From contig NZ_FMAQ01000001.1 in NCBI RefSeq assembly GCF_900094945.1, forward strand, positions 124,001 to 188,000: DNA of 64,000 nucleotides, written 5' to 3'. The translations under genes and the position numbers were made by a program. Position 1 is the stretch's first letter; every line of letters starts with the position of its first letter. The notes below the pieces were generated by a model. The model ran no database searches. It was not told the DNA's origin and saw nothing but the letters and a program-made list of their open reading frames with translations. Below, one piece after another: positions 30,406-42,256 of this stretch. This DNA is from Gilliamella bombicola. Lineage in GTDB: Bacteria; Pseudomonadota; Gammaproteobacteria; Enterobacterales; Orbaceae.

Positions 30406-31029
30406 CTCTATATCCCCTTTAACCAAAGGCACAAATATCACCTCGCCCATATTTTTGGTTACGAAGTTATCTCCATCACGCTCAATTAACTGCAGAATTT
30501 GTTTGTTTTCGCCAACAGGAATCACTAATCGACCTTTATCTGCCAATTGTTCGAGCAAGCATAGTGGCACTTCTGATGCAGCTGCAGTCACGATGATGCC
30601 ATCAAATGGCCCGCGCTCCGGCCAGCCTAACCAACCATCCCCATGACGTGTTGAAATGTTGTGAATATCTAATTGCTTTAAACGGCGTTTAGTATTCCAC
30701 TGTAGGCTTTTAATTCGTTCTATAGAACAAACATGATCAACTAATTTAGCCAAAACAGCTGTTTGATACCCCGATCCTGTGCCAATTTCGAGGACTTTGG
30801 AATTAGGCGATAATTTCAACAATTCGGTCATCTTTGCAACAATATAAGGTTGAGAAATGGTTTGGCCACTACCAATTGGTAGCGGTCGATTGTCATAAGC
30901 TTGATGCGAAAGAGCTTCATCAACAAAATGCTCCCGGGGAATAGAAGCAATGGCATCTAAAACACGATCGTCTTTTATTCCGTGTTGACGCAGGAATTTA
31001 ATTAAGGACTGCATTTTTAAACTTTGCAT
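30403..31029 (-). CDS. pcm: Protein-L-isoaspartate O-methyltransferase
   Basis: 208 residues, the E. coli length. The SAM-binding loop [16 protein letters not shown], the preceding [13 protein letters not shown] and the late GRLVIPVG are diagnostic. It repairs isoaspartyl residues in aged proteins. In E. coli the order is truD-surE-pcm-nlpD-rpoS; here surE is absent and pcm follows truD after only 5 bases. No nlpD or rpoS follows: the next gene is on the other strand. Confidence 0.96.
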   Translation of the reverse strand: MQSLKMQSLIKFLRQHGIKDDRVLDAIASIPREHFVDEALSHQAYDNRPLPIGSGQTISQPYIVAKMTELLKLSPNSKVLEIGTGSGYQTAVLAKLVDHVCSIERIKSLQWNTKRRLKQLDIHNISTRHGDGWLGWPERGPFDGIIVTAAASEVPLCLLEQLADKGRLVIPVGENKQILQLIERDGDNFVTKNMGEVIFVPLVKGDIE

Positions 31030-31034
31030 TTGGA

Positions 31035-32057
31035 CTATTCATTTCCTATTATTAATTCACGAATCACACTTGTCGCATAACAACCTGATGACAAATAGAA
31101 ATCAAGCTCAAGCGTACAACTATCTAGCCATAGCCAATTAAGCTTCTCTGCTCGTAACAATAACGATCTTCTTGCAGTCTCCACTCGTTCTTTTTTAAAT
31201 AGAGCATTAAATTCAGACCAATTTTCTAAACACTTTTGCTCAAATTCTAGCGCTTTATATAATGTACCAAGCGGTGAATCTCCTAACAGTGGAGCTGTAA
31301 TATTAAGTTCAGCGTTTTCTAGACGCTGCTGTAACACCGTTAATTCATCAGCTTGAGCAACAAACCAGCTACCACGTTGCGCTAATTGTAATATATCACC
31401 ATCAAGCACCGTTTGATGCAAATTTTGTGCAATTCGTTGACTGATAATATCATTGAAAATCGCACTTCGTGCAGCTGAAAGATAAAAGCCACGCTTTTTA
31501 CGATCTTTAACCGAAATTTCACCACTAGCCCATTTTATGGCTTGAGTAATATTATTTTCATCACGACCAAAACGCTGCTCGCCAAAATAATTAGGCACAC
31601 CATGTCGTTTGATTAACGCTAATTTAGAATCAATTTCAGATTGAGCATTTAAATTTCTTAATCTAATTTTAAAATAATTACCCTTTAATGCACCTATTTT
31701 TAATTTCTTATTATGCCGAGTGACTGTTAATATTTTACACCCTGCCAAATCAAATGCCGAAAAGTCAGGCGTTTGTTGACCTGGCATATGTAAACTAAAC
31801 CACTGTTCAGTGACAGCTTGGCGATCTTTCAGTCCAGCATAACTTACGAGCTTTGCTGGAATACCAACATATTTAGCTAACTGTTCAGCGACAAAAACAG
31901 TATTACAATCACGTTTTTGCAAAAAAACTAAAACATGTTCACCATCGCCAGTCAGTTCAAAACCGAGATCCTCTGTGACGACAAAATCTTCGTATTGTTG
32001 TTTATATTGCCCTGTGGTGGTTGGTTTTCCATATAAATAATTAAGTTGTGCTAACAC
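31035..32057 (-). CDS. truD: tRNA pseudouridine-13 synthase
   Basis: 340 residues (E. coli 349). It has the catalytic Asp78 in [11 protein letters not shown], plus [16 protein letters not shown], typical of TruD. It converts U13 of tRNA-Glu and other tRNAs to pseudouridine. It lies 21 bases after ispF in the ftsB-ispD-ispF-truD cluster found across gammaproteobacteria. Confidence 0.95.
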   Translation of the reverse strand: MLAQLNYLYGKPTTTGQYKQQYEDFVVTEDLGFELTGDGEHVLVFLQKRDCNTVFVAEQLAKYVGIPAKLVSYAGLKDRQAVTEQWFSLHMPGQQTPDFSAFDLAGCKILTVTRHNKKLKIGALKGNYFKIRLRNLNAQSEIDSKLALIKRHGVPNYFGEQRFGRDENNITQAIKWASGEISVKDRKKRGFYLSAARSAIFNDIISQRIAQNLHQTVLDGDILQLAQRGSWFVAQADELTVLQQRLENAELNITAPLLGDSPLGTLYKALEFEQKCLENWSEFNALFKKERVETARRSLLLRAEKLNWLWLDSCTLELDFYLSSGCYATSVIRELIIGNE

Positions 32058-32078
32058 TTGTATTGCCTATTTTTAAAT

Positions 32079-32564
32079 TTAATCTACTTTAGATTTTTTG
32101 CTTAATAACACGACTGCTTGACAAGCAATACCTTCTTTGCGCCCAGTAAAGCCCAATTGCTCTGTCGTTGTTGCTTTGACACTAATTTGATCAAAATGAA
32201 CATTTAGATCTTCAGCAATATTTACTCGCATTTGATCAATATGTGGTCGCATTTTTGGTTCTTGTGCAATGATAGTGGTATCCAAATTCACTAATTCATA
32301 GCCTTTTTGTTGAACAAGGATGTAAACTTCTTTCAATAATATTCGACTATCAATACCTTTATATTTTGGATCCGTATCAGGAAATAGCTTACCAATATCC
32401 CCTAATGCTAATGCACCAATCAACGCATCAATTATTGCATGCAATACAACATCACCATCAGAATGCGCAATAAGCCCATATTGATAAGGAATTTTTACGC
32501 CAGCAAGGATTATCGGACCCTCGCCACCAAATTTATGAACATCAAACCCATGCCCTATTCTCAT
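32079..32564 (-). CDS. ispF: 2-C-methyl-D-erythritol 2,4-cyclodiphosphate synthase
   Basis: 161 residues. Metal ligands Asp8 and His10 are in [11 protein letters not shown], and His42 follows in [15 protein letters not shown]. The C-terminal [18 protein letters not shown] is diagnostic. It forms the cyclic diphosphate intermediate in the MEP route to isoprenoids, as a cytoplasmic trimer. It directly follows ispD (4 bases). Confidence 0.97.
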   Translation of the reverse strand: MRIGHGFDVHKFGGEGPIILAGVKIPYQYGLIAHSDGDVVLHAIIDALIGALALGDIGKLFPDTDPKYKGIDSRILLKEVYILVQQKGYELVNLDTTIIAQEPKMRPHIDQMRVNIAEDLNVHFDQISVKATTTEQLGFTGRKEGIACQAVVLLSKKSKVD

Positions 32565-32568
32565 ACTT

Positions 32569-33279
32569 TTACCTATTTAGACTCTGCTTAGTTAAATAAA
32601 AAGTTGCCAACGCTAAATCTTCAGGACGCGTTATTTTTATATTATCTCGGCGACATTCAATCAATAAAGGGTGCCCGCCACAATACTCAATGGCTGAAGC
32701 TTCATCCGTGATGGCAACACCATGATCTAACGCTTGTTGCAAACATGATCTTAATTCGCCGGCATTAAACAGTTGAGGCGTTGCTGCCCCCCATAAATAA
32801 GTACGATCTTCAGAATAATCAACAACGGTATCATTATCTTGATACGCTCGTTTTATTGTATCACTCAAACGGGTAGCTAATAACCCACCTTGTTTTTTAT
32901 TTATTACCGTTGTGATTAACCGAGTAATATCATCATGATCAACACAAGGTCTTGCGGCATCATGAACTAAAGCCCATTGATCATCATTTAATAATTGCAA
33001 CCCAGCTAACACCGAATCGGCTCGCGTTTTGCCACCTAAAGTGACATTAATCTTATCGTGTAAAGCGATCGAAAGCGTATTAAATATGTCATCTTCAGGA
33101 CTAATAACAACAATAACTTTGGTTATTTGCTCATGAGTTAATAATTTATTTAACGTATGTTCTAAGATCGTCTTTGAATCGATTTTTAAATACTGTTTAG
33201 GAACTTGGCTATTCATACGGCTACCAATTCCGGCAGCTGGCACAATAGCGGTGATATGATTGGTGTTCACATTATGCAT
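32569..33279 (-). CDS. ispD: MEP cytidylyltransferase
   Basis: 236 residues. The CTP-binding start [18 protein letters not shown] and later VHDAARPCV are diagnostic of IspD, which makes CDP-methylerythritol in the MEP pathway. It overlaps the end of ftsB by one base. The cell-division gene and isoprenoid genes are co-transcribed, as in E. coli. Confidence 0.97.
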   Translation of the reverse strand: MHNVNTNHITAIVPAAGIGSRMNSQVPKQYLKIDSKTILEHTLNKLLTHEQITKVIVVISPEDDIFNTLSIALHDKINVTLGGKTRADSVLAGLQLLNDDQWALVHDAARPCVDHDDITRLITTVINKKQGGLLATRLSDTIKRAYQDNDTVVDYSEDRTYLWGAATPQLFNAGELRSCLQQALDHGVAITDEASAIEYCGGHPLLIECRRDNIKITRPEDLALATFYLTKQSLNR

Positions 33280-33575
33280 TATCGTTTTTTCGAGTCTGAA
33301 TCAATTATAATACGATAAAAATATTCATTAGGTTTAACCATACCCAAATGGCTACGCGCACGCTCTTCAATAGCTTCAGAACCACGTTGTAAATCGTTAA
33401 TTTCAGCAAACATTTGTTCATTACGAGCCTTTAACTTTTCATTGTCAGCACGCAAACTGATTAACATTTCAACATTATCTTGATAATCGTACACATTATT
33501 TTTGCCATACCATAAAGAATACTGCAAATAACCAAGCACGACCAATAGTAATAAAGGGAGCTTCCATCTTATCAT
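33279..33575 (-). CDS. ftsB: Cell division protein FtsB
   Basis: 98 residues with a single membrane segment (about 6-22) followed by a coiled coil (about 35-65, DNVEMLISLRADNEKLKARNEQM) and the terminal GMVKPNEYFYRI motif. This is the FtsB arrangement. It bridges FtsQ and FtsL in the divisome. It starts 21 bases downstream of tusE. Confidence 0.93.
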   Translation of the reverse strand: MIRWKLPLLLLVVLGYLQYSLWYGKNNVYDYQDNVEMLISLRADNEKLKARNEQMFAEINDLQRGSEAIEERARSHLGMVKPNEYFYRIIIDSDSKKR

Positions 33576-33596
33576 GAATTGAATATTATCCTTTAT

Positions 33597-33914
33597 CTAT
33601 ATACATTTAACGGGTTTTGGTAAACCAGCAAGTTTAGTCGCTTGTTTAGCAGGACCTTCGGGAAATAACTTATACAAATAACGACTGTTGCCCTTTTCTG
33701 CACCAAATTTTTTTTCCATCGCTTTAACTAACGCACGTATAGCTGGTGAAGTTTTATATTCTAAGTAAAAATCACGAACAAATAAAATTACTTCCCAATG
33801 CGCATCAGTTAATTCAATGGTCTCTTTGGCTGCCAATTCAGGAACCAAGTCAACACTCCAATCCTGCCAATTTTTTAAATAACCTTTATCATCTGTTTCT
33901 ATCTGTTCTAACAT
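33597..33914 (-). CDS. tusE: TusE/DsrC-family sulfur relay protein
   Basis: 105 residues, the size of TusE. The core [20 protein letters not shown] and [30 protein letters not shown] are diagnostic. The penultimate Cys carries the transferred sulfur. It passes sulfur from TusBCD to MnmA for 2-thiouridine in tRNA-Lys, Glu and Gln. No tusBCD is in the window. It stands just upstream of ftsB on the same strand. Confidence 0.95.
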   Translation of the reverse strand: MLEQIETDDKGYLKNWQDWSVDLVPELAAKETIELTDAHWEVILFVRDFYLEYKTSPAIRALVKAMEKKFGAEKGNSRYLYKLFPEGPAKQATKLAGLPKPVKCI

Positions 33915-34065
33915 TTTTCAAAGTACGCTATTTAATTTATGCTGTATTATACCCAATTAATCAAAATCCAACACTAATTTTGCAGGCGAATACCCCATCG
34001 TTTGCTTAATTTCCACAAAATTTGATGAAATTTAAAGCAAACGATAAAAAATCTTAAAATAGCTA

Positions 34066-34094
34066 TTTACAAATAAGCAAGTCTCCTTTAATAT
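34066..34094 (+). promoter_or_regulatory. Promoter of tRNA-Ser
   Basis: TTTACA (34066-34071) and TAATAT (34089-34094) with a 17-base spacer, 13 bases before the tRNA. Confidence 0.6.
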
Positions 34095-34107
34095 TCACAG
34101 CCATTGC

Positions 34108-34195
34108 GGAAGTGTGGCTGAGCGGTTGAAAGCACCGGTCTTGAAAACCGGCGAGGGGCGACCCTCCCAGAGTTCGAATCTCTGCGCTTCCGCCA
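34108..34195 (+). tRNA. tRNA-Ser (anticodon UGA)
   Basis: 88 bases with CCA. The acceptor GGAAGTG pairs with CGCTTCC, the anticodon loop CTTGAAA carries TGA, and there is a long variable arm as expected for serine. Close to E. coli serT. Confidence 0.97.
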
Positions 34196-34510
34196 TTTTC
34201 TCCAAGCATTATTTAGAAACCGATAAACCAACTAATCACTTTTTATCAGCACATCATCTAATATACTATTCTCATTCAAATCAGCTTAAATAATTTTCTA
34301 TCTGTATTTTAAAACAGCAAATCAAAAAACTTCAATAAAATCAATACCTTTCCTGACCAACTTTTGGTTGAATTTATTTTTAAATAATCAGCTAATATGT
34401 TGTTTTTATGGGATAGCTAGAAATTCTAGCTTATTTTGATAATTAATCTTAAATTTATATTCTGTTTAATTTATAGTAGCATGCTCTAAAAAACATAGGA
34501 ATAAACAACA
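34196..34510. other. Intergenic region between tRNA-Ser and an orphan gene
   Basis: It holds dispersed-repeat copy 2 (34324-34370) and a palindrome AGCTAGAAATTCTAGCT at 34415-34431 (AGCTAGAA/TTCTAGCT). Otherwise AT-rich. No promoter is certain. Confidence 0.5.
34324..34370 (+). repeat. Short dispersed repeat, copy 2
   Basis: Starts with the same AAAAACTTCAATAAAATCAA as copy 1 and ends CTTTTGGTTG. It begins 187 bases before the orphan exported gene, and copy 3 is just after that gene, so the gene lies between two direct repeats. Confidence 0.6.
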
Positions 34511-35083
34511 ATGAATAATCTATTAAAATTAGTAACTGCATTATCTTTACTTTTTACAGCAACCACATTTGCTGCCCCAAATACAGAAGAAACCCCTATA
34601 TTTAAAAAACAGCATGAAGTTCTAAACGATGGTATTGAATATTTAACTTACTCAGCAGATATTGATGATGGCCGTTTTGTCATTATTATTGATGAATATA
34701 AAGAAACTAAACAAGCTGTTACAAGATATATTGTTGGCAAAAAAGTATATCGATTACTTTCTGTTAATTATTGTGTTGCTGAAACTGATTTATGTGGTGA
34801 TATCACTACCCTATTAAAACCGTTAGAAGTATTGGCTGATGATTTATATGGAAGTGAAGCAGCTAAAGACTTAGTTTGGCGTATTACTTATGTTAAGAAT
34901 GATGACATAGTTTCAACTGACCAATTAGTTCCAATTCCGGAACTAGGTGATTTAAAAGACTTTGTTGGTGTTTATAGCGATGATGAAGATGATATGGATG
35001 CCCCATATGATGAAAATAGTCATGTTGAACAATACATACCACATATGTTAGGTTGGAATTATGGTCCTAAAGTTAATCCATAA
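34511..35083 (+). CDS. Exported acidic protein of unknown function
   Basis: 190 residues with an AGGA ribosome site and a signal peptide (about 1-21, ending TFA). The mature protein is acidic, especially at about 160-170 (SDDEDDMDAP), with one Cys pair (NYC...LCGD) that could form a disulfide in the periplasm. I do not recognise a family. It is flanked by two copies of a short direct repeat. It stands alone on its strand between tRNA-Ser and the asdA-aspT operon. Confidence 0.65.
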   Translation: MNNLLKLVTALSLLFTATTFAAPNTEETPIFKKQHEVLNDGIEYLTYSADIDDGRFVIIIDEYKETKQAVTRYIVGKKVYRLLSVNYCVAETDLCGDITTLLKPLEVLADDLYGSEAAKDLVWRITYVKNDDIVSTDQLVPIPELGDLKDFVGVYSDDEDDMDAPYDENSHVEQYIPHMLGWNYGPKVNP

Positions 35084-35128
35084 AAACTCAAATAAAATCA
35101 ATGCCTTTTCTGACTGATTTTTATATGG
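35082..35128 (+). repeat. Short dispersed repeat, copy 3
   Basis: Starts inside the stop codon of the orphan gene. Core AATAAAATCAATGCC, then TTTTCTGACTGATTTTT. AAAATCA and TGATTTT could pair as a weak stem. Confidence 0.6.
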
Positions 35129-35177
35129 CATTTATTTTTATAATAGATAGTGACGTAACGTTTTATTGAGTAAATAA

Positions 35178-35204
35178 AAACCCTAGATTAACTAGGGTTT
35201 TTGT
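35178..35204. terminator. Bidirectional terminator between orphan gene and asdA
   Basis: AAACCCTAG/CTAGGGTTT stem with ATTAA loop, A-run before and TTTTT after, so it can stop transcription from both sides. It lies 27 bases after the asdA stop on the minus strand. Confidence 0.85.
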
Positions 35205-35230
35205 GTGGGTTTATTAGTATAGCTATCTAG

Positions 35231-36838
<1,608 letters not shown>

Positions 36839-36855
36839 TTAATTTGATATATCAA

Positions 36856-38556
36856 TTAAACAAAAGCAACAACTAATGGACCTAATAAAGTTAGGAAGAC
36901 ATTAGCTAAAGCATAAGTAATAGCAAAAGAATTAGTTGGTGTTGAGTTGCCAGCTTTATTAAGCACTTCACCAAAAGCAGGATTAGCACTACGTGCTCCA
37001 GCTAACGCACCAGCAAATACTGCTGCATTTTTATAGCCAAGCACATATTTACCAAAATAGATGGCAAGCAGCATCGGTAATAAGGTCACAACCACACCAA
37101 TTAAAAATAGGGATAAACCTTGTTCTTTAATAGTATTAATCGCTTGAAGACCTGAACTGAGACCCACAACAGCAACAAAACCTGCCAAGCCAAAGTCTTT
37201 TAAAAGTTGCACTGCACCAGTTGGAATATTACCAATAGTTTGATGAACAGAACGATACCAACCAAATAATAAACCAGATAAAAGCGCACCACCGCCTGCA
37301 CCTAAAGTAATTGGAATATTGCTAACACGAATCACAACTAAGCCAATAATAAGACCAACAACAAGCCCTAACCCATGGAATATCCAGTCAGTTTTTTCGC
37401 TTTTAGTAATTGGCGCACCGATTTTATCAACCACTCGACGAAGATCACCATCAGCACCATAAATGGTAATAACATCACCTAGTTTTAAATAGATATCATT
37501 ATTAAGGGGAAGAGATTGACCATCACGATGAATAGCCACAAGATAGATACCATGTTTTAATTTCATGACTTCGTCAGAAGTGAGCACTTGTGTAAGATTT
37601 TGTCCTACATACTTGTTGTTACGCATTTCAACATCTAGCTTGTTCATCACAACGTCCATACCTGATGCTGAATTAACTTCGGTACCAAGTAGATCATGCG
37701 CTTTAATCATTGCATCACGGTGACCAACAACTAGAATGATATCTTTCGACTTTAATACTGTTTCTGGTGTTGCTTCAATAATGTTATTGCCACGCTTGAT
37801 ACGCTCAATGCTAATACCATTAACAGTTTGCTCCACATGCGCAACGGTTTGATTGATTTTGTTTGAAATACGATATAAACGACCACTAATATCTGATAAA
37901 GCTAGATTTTGATCAGCCCCCAATAAAAGTGATCCATGAAGCTGTTCAGCTTGTGCTTTAATTGCATCATCGGCGATATCTTTCCCCATGATTTTTGGCA
38001 AAATATTAACGCACACAATAATGGCACCTAGTGAACCAAATATATAAGTTACCGCATAGCCAATGGTGACATTTGCTTGCATTTTTCTTAACTCTTCGAC
38101 ACTTAATCCAAGTTGACTTAAAGCATCAGAAGCCGTACCCATAATAGCAGATTGGGTTAAACCACCTGCCGCTAAACCAGCAGCAAGACCTTTATCTAAA
38201 TTGAATATTTTAGCTAATACCACAACAGTTATAAAACTTGCAACTGCAATAAATAATGCTAAGAAAATTTCGCGTAATGTTTTAACGCCTAGTGAGCGGA
38301 AAAACTGAGGACCACTTTCATAACCTACTGCATAAATAAACAGTGCGAAAAGAATCGCTTTAACGCCTGCGTCAATAGTCACACCAAAAACACTTAACGC
38401 AACGGCAACAAGTAATGAACCGGCGACACCACCAAGTTGGAATTTTCCCATCCGAATGCCGCCAATTAAATACCCTAAACTCAATGATAAAAATAATAAA
38501 ATTTCGGGAGAGTGTTTAAGTCCATCTAAAACCCAGTTTGAAAGCCATTGAAACAT
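36856..38556 (-). CDS. aspT: Aspartate:alanine antiporter AspT
   Basis: 566 residues from ATG at 38556, which has a GAGGA site; an upstream in-frame ATG at 38661 would add an unlikely 35 residues. The layout is AspT-like: five membrane segments, two cytoplasmic RCK_C/TrkA_C domains (about 200-370), then five more segments with conserved ARSANPAFGEVL and TPTNSFAITYA. The electrogenic exchange of aspartate for alanine works with AsdA in the next gene. An FNR-like site lies 59 bases upstream, which would suggest induction at low oxygen. Confidence 0.92.
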   Translation of the reverse strand: MFQWLSNWVLDGLKHSPEILLFLSLSLGYLIGGIRMGKFQLGGVAGSLLVAVALSVFGVTIDAGVKAILFALFIYAVGYESGPQFFRSLGVKTLREIFLALFIAVASFITVVVLAKIFNLDKGLAAGLAAGGLTQSAIMGTASDALSQLGLSVEELRKMQANVTIGYAVTYIFGSLGAIIVCVNILPKIMGKDIADDAIKAQAEQLHGSLLLGADQNLALSDISGRLYRISNKINQTVAHVEQTVNGISIERIKRGNNIIEATPETVLKSKDIILVVGHRDAMIKAHDLLGTEVNSASGMDVVMNKLDVEMRNNKYVGQNLTQVLTSDEVMKLKHGIYLVAIHRDGQSLPLNNDIYLKLGDVITIYGADGDLRRVVDKIGAPITKSEKTDWIFHGLGLVVGLIIGLVVIRVSNIPITLGAGGGALLSGLLFGWYRSVHQTIGNIPTGAVQLLKDFGLAGFVAVVGLSSGLQAINTIKEQGLSLFLIGVVVTLLPMLLAIYFGKYVLGYKNAAVFAGALAGARSANPAFGEVLNKAGNSTPTNSFAITYALANVFLTLLGPLVVAFV

Positions 38557-38614
38557 AATAATTGTCCTCAAGCGTAATGATATGTGAATAAAAAAAGATA
38601 TGTAATAGAATGGA

Positions 38615-38628
38615 ATGATATCCATCAA
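38615..38628 (-). promoter_or_regulatory. Candidate FNR site upstream of aspT
   Basis: ATGAT-ATCC-ATCAA matches TTGAT-N4-ATCAA at 9 of 10 defined positions. It is centred about 65 bases before the aspT start codon, a plausible activator position. It is a single site found by eye. Confidence 0.45.
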
Positions 38629-38843
38629 TTTGTATGAATATAGGTTTATATTAAATCTCAATTAGATTAATAGATATTCAGCTTTAACAATTAATGCTAT
38701 CGTCAGAAGATAATATAGAGAGATAATTAATATTGATTAAATAAAGGTACTAAATTGATTAATAAATTGTTTTGGAAAAAATTGAGGCGTCGCCATAATA
38801 TTGATATAAGATTGCGCGTAAATTATAGATTTAAAAAGGGCTA

Positions 38844-39953
38844 TTACAGCCCATTTCCTTGTCTGAAAAATAATTTTTCGACACTTTTTACGACATTTTT
38901 GGAAATTTTTTCTGATAATTTTTGTCTACGTTGATAACTAACAGCGATAATTTTATGTGTTTTTAAGTGAGATAAAATAAAGTCATCACTAGTGCTAATT
39001 TCGTCAACTAAGCCTTTATCTTTGGCTTGCGTTGCAAACCAGTGCTCGCCAGTGGCAACTTGTTCGATATCCACGTTTGGACGATACTCTTTAACAAAAT
39101 CTTTAAATAAAAGATGAGTTTCTTCTAATTCCTGTTTAAATTTTTGGCGACCTTCTTCAGTGTTTTCTCCAAACATGGTTAACGTACGTTTATACGCACC
39201 TGCTGTTTGTAACTCAATATCCACATCATGTTTTTTAAGTAAGCGGTTAAAGTTAGGAATTTGTGCAACTACACCAATTGAGCCCACAATGGCAAATGGC
39301 GCAGCGACAATTTTTGAAGCTGTACATGCCATCATATAACCACCACTGGCAGCAACTTTATCAACCACAGCGGTAAAAGGAATATCACGCTGTCTAAACC
39401 GTAATAGTTGCGATGCTGCAAGTCCATAACCGTGGACGACACCACCAGGGCTTTCCAGTTTAACGACAACTTTATCTTCTGGTTTAATAACAGCCAATAC
39501 TGCTGTAATTTCTTGACGTAACTCTTCAACCTCATGCGCATCCATACTGCCGTTAAAAGACAATACAAACAATTTTGGTTTTACTTGCTGGTCTGTATGA
39601 CTCTCTGCTAGCTTGGTTGTATTAACTGGCGTTGAGTGTTCGTCAGATTTTTCTTGCTTTTTAACTTGTTTCTTTTTTTGTTTAGCCGCTAACTTTGCCT
39701 GCTTTTTCTCAAGTTTTTTCTGTTTTTTAAGATCTTTCATAAACAGCTTAGCTTCTAGTTCGTCCATACTTGACATTAACATATCATCTTTAACTTGCTC
39801 ATATTCTTGACTAATGTCTTTGACCGATAAACGCCCTGCCACCGTTGCTGACTTACGGCGTTGGCTTAATATAAAAATAAGTACCGCTAAAATTGCAATA
39901 ACAACTGTTGCGGTTTCAGCTAAAAAAAGTGAATACTCAGAAAACCAATTCAT
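38844..39953 (-). CDS. sohB: Inner-membrane peptidase SohB
   Basis: 369 residues (E. coli 349). An N-terminal membrane segment (about 9-28), a charged lysine-rich linker (about 65-100) that is longer than usual, then an S49/SppA-like domain with catalytic Ser203 in VAASGGYMMACTA and a likely Lys in AGAYKRTLTMFGE. Probably degrades signal peptides or membrane protein fragments in the periplasm. The linker (KKQKKLEKKQAKLAAKQKKK) is unusually basic. Confidence 0.92.
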   Translation of the reverse strand: MNWFSEYSLFLAETATVVIAILAVLIFILSQRRKSATVAGRLSVKDISQEYEQVKDDMLMSSMDELEAKLFMKDLKKQKKLEKKQAKLAAKQKKKQVKKQEKSDEHSTPVNTTKLAESHTDQQVKPKLFVLSFNGSMDAHEVEELRQEITAVLAVIKPEDKVVVKLESPGGVVHGYGLAASQLLRFRQRDIPFTAVVDKVAASGGYMMACTASKIVAAPFAIVGSIGVVAQIPNFNRLLKKHDVDIELQTAGAYKRTLTMFGENTEEGRQKFKQELEETHLLFKDFVKEYRPNVDIEQVATGEHWFATQAKDKGLVDEISTSDDFILSHLKTHKIIAVSYQRRQKLSEKISKNVVKSVEKLFFRQGNGL

Positions 39954-40105
39954 TTAACTATTTTCCTTTTATTGAATGTATTGAGTTATTATAACAAGAT
40001 AATGGTGACTTGTGCCGAAAATCAATAAAGATAAAATTGTCGCTTTATTCGGCAATTTAAATTATTTATACTGATAGTCCAATTTATTGTTAGATGAGAA
40101 CTAAT

Positions 40106-41806
40106 ATGCCTTTACGCCCAATTACTGCAATCGCTAAACAATGCAACATCCCAGAAGAATTTGTTCTGCCTTATGGCAAACATGTCGCAAAAATCGATCT
40201 ATCTATTCTTAAAACCAACCAAAACAAACCTAACGGCAAATTAGTGTTAGTTACCGCTATTACGCCAACCCCACTTGGTGAGGGTAAAACGGTGAATACT
40301 ATCGGACTAAGTGAAGGCTTAAATTATATTGGGAAAAAAGCCATTGCTTGTATCCGTCAGCCAAGTTTAGGTCCTGTATTTGGTGTAAAAGGTGGTGCTG
40401 CTGGCGGTGGTCAGGCTGAAGTATTACCTATGGAAACGTTAAATCTGCATTTAACTGGTGATATTCACGCTATTACTGCCGCCCATGATTTGGCATCAGC
40501 CGCATTAGATTCACGGCTTTATCATGAAGAACGCTTGGGCGATGAATTTACCGCACAAACGGGCTTGCCTCGTCTCAATATCGATGTAAATCGCATTGTG
40601 TGGAAACGCGTGATAGATCATAACGATCGTGCGCTTCGCAAAATTACTGTTGGTGTCGGTGGTGGAGTTAATGGCATTACACGCCAAGATGGATTTGAAA
40701 TTACCGCAGCGTCAGAACTTATGGCAATTTTAGCATTAGCCTCAGATTTACACGATATGCGTGCACGCATTGGGCATATTATTCTTGCTTATAATACTCA
40801 AGGTGAAGCGATTACCGCAGAACAACTTGAAGTTGCGGGCGCAATGACAGTGTTACTAAAAAATGCAATTAATCCAAACCTGATGCAAACAGTTGAAAAT
40901 ACGCCGGTACTTATTCATGCAGGACCTTTTGCTAATATTGCCCATGGCAACTCCTCTGTCATTGCAGATCGCATTGCTTTGCAACTTGCCGATTATGTCG
41001 TAACCGAAGCTGGTTTTGGCTCAGATATGGGCATGGAAAAATTCTTTAATATTAAATATCGCCAAGCAGGAATAAAAGCCTCATGTGTGGTACTGGTTGC
41101 AACGGTTCGTAGCTTAAAATCTAACAGCGGTAAATATAATATCAAACCAGGACAAGCGATTCCAAAAGAAATCTCAGAATCTAATGTGGAGCTGCTTGAA
41201 ATTGGTGCGGCTAATTTAGCGTGGCATATCAACAATGCTAAAAGTTATGGGCTACAAGTGATTGTTGCCATTAATCGCTTTCCACACGATAGTGAAGAAG
41301 AACTGGCATTTTTACAAAAATATGCAGTTGAACATGGTGCATTTGCTTGTGAAGTGAGTGAAGTTTTCACTCAAGGCGGTAAAGGCGCTGAAAAACTGGC
41401 AGAGCATGTTATCAAAGCGTGTGATATGCCAAGTGAGATCAAATTACCTTACCCTGACAACATGTCACTTGCTGATAAAATCCAAACTATGGTAAAAAAA
41501 TACGGCGCCAACAAAGCTAATTTATCAGCACAAGCACTGGAAAATATCAAAGAGATAGAAGCATTAAAACTCGATCATTTGCCGCTTTGTATCGCTAAAA
41601 CCCCTATGTCAATTAGTGCTGATGCCAATCTAAAAAATGTACCTACCGATTTTGATGTCGACATTAGTCACTTAGCTATATCTGCTGGTGCTGGTTTTAT
41701 TCGTGTTTATGCTGGTAATGTAATGACCATGCCAGGGCTAGGCACTAATCCAGCTTATAGACAAATTGATATTGACAAAGATGGTAATATTGTAGGTTTA
41801 AGTTAA
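40106..41806 (+). CDS. fhs: Formate-tetrahydrofolate ligase
   Basis: 566 residues from ATG at 40106; an ATG at 40094 would add four. The ATP-binding motif [16 protein letters not shown] and the [11 protein letters not shown]-type stretch ([19 protein letters not shown]) are diagnostic. The enzyme makes 10-formyl-THF from formate, ATP and THF, a route to purines and serine/glycine carbon that helps cells releasing or receiving formate. It overlaps a ferredoxin-like gene by one base, an arrangement not typical of fhs. Confidence 0.95.
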   Translation: MPLRPITAIAKQCNIPEEFVLPYGKHVAKIDLSILKTNQNKPNGKLVLVTAITPTPLGEGKTVNTIGLSEGLNYIGKKAIACIRQPSLGPVFGVKGGAAGGGQAEVLPMETLNLHLTGDIHAITAAHDLASAALDSRLYHEERLGDEFTAQTGLPRLNIDVNRIVWKRVIDHNDRALRKITVGVGGGVNGITRQDGFEITAASELMAILALASDLHDMRARIGHIILAYNTQGEAITAEQLEVAGAMTVLLKNAINPNLMQTVENTPVLIHAGPFANIAHGNSSVIADRIALQLADYVVTEAGFGSDMGMEKFFNIKYRQAGIKASCVVLVATVRSLKSNSGKYNIKPGQAIPKEISESNVELLEIGAANLAWHINNAKSYGLQVIVAINRFPHDSEEELAFLQKYAVEHGAFACEVSEVFTQGGKGAEKLAEHVIKACDMPSEIKLPYPDNMSLADKIQTMVKKYGANKANLSAQALENIKEIEALKLDHLPLCIAKTPMSISADANLKNVPTDFDVDISHLAISAGAGFIRVYAGNVMTMPGLGTNPAYRQIDIDKDGNIVGLS

Positions 41807-42222
41807 TGCAAGAAGTGATTATGCAAACCCAACAACAATATAAAGCATTTATTGACGAAGAAAACTGTATTGGCTGCGGCAAATGCATCCGTGTTTGCCC
41901 AACCGATGCCATTGTCGGTAGCAAACAAGTATTGCACACAATACTGCCACAATTATGTACCTCGTGTAGTAATTGTATCAATACCTGCCCAACAGACTGT
42001 ATTACATTAAGTACGTTAGGTAGCGTATTGAGTGAATCAGAAGAGTTAGTGCTAACTCAGAAAAAGCAACAGCGATTAGGCCATAATCAGTTAGTGCCAC
42101 CAACGATCTTGTTTCCACGCACCATGCCGACGACAAACAAAATCAGCACTCCCACCGATCGTAAACAGTCAATAGCCGACGCCATTGCTAGAGTAAAAGC
42201 CAAAAAAAACCTCGCTAAATAG
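41806..42222 (+). CDS. RnfB-like 2[4Fe-4S] ferredoxin coupled to fhs
   Basis: 138 residues. Two clusters of cysteines, CIGCGKCIRVCP and CTSCSNCINTCP, with the phrase AFIDEENCIGCGKC...PTDAIVGSKQ and HTILPQLC resembling the ferredoxin domain of RnfB. It lacks the N-terminal membrane segment and the first iron-sulfur domain of RnfB, and has its own basic tail (about 75-138). Its start overlaps the fhs stop by one base, so the two are translationally coupled. It might carry electrons for a formate or folate reaction. The gene end lies in a terminator stem, so its last residues are constrained by RNA structure. Confidence 0.8.
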   Translation: MQEVIMQTQQQYKAFIDEENCIGCGKCIRVCPTDAIVGSKQVLHTILPQLCTSCSNCINTCPTDCITLSTLGSVLSESEELVLTQKKQQRLGHNQLVPPTILFPRTMPTTNKISTPTDRKQSIADAIARVKAKKNLAK

Positions 42223-42232
42223 CGAGGTTTCA
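42202..42232. terminator. Bidirectional terminator between ferredoxin gene and typA
   Basis: AACCTCGCT (42208-42216) pairs with AGCGAGGTT (42221-42229). On the minus strand it is followed by eight T, 28 bases after the typA stop codon. On the plus strand it overlaps the last codons of the ferredoxin gene. Confidence 0.85.
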
Positions 42233-42256
42233 TATTACGGTAGCACTAATACTACA

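Noticed and set aside
33746-34009. 87-codon plus-strand frame opposite tusE
   Set aside because: It overlaps the well-supported tusE gene and shows no ribosome site or family similarity.
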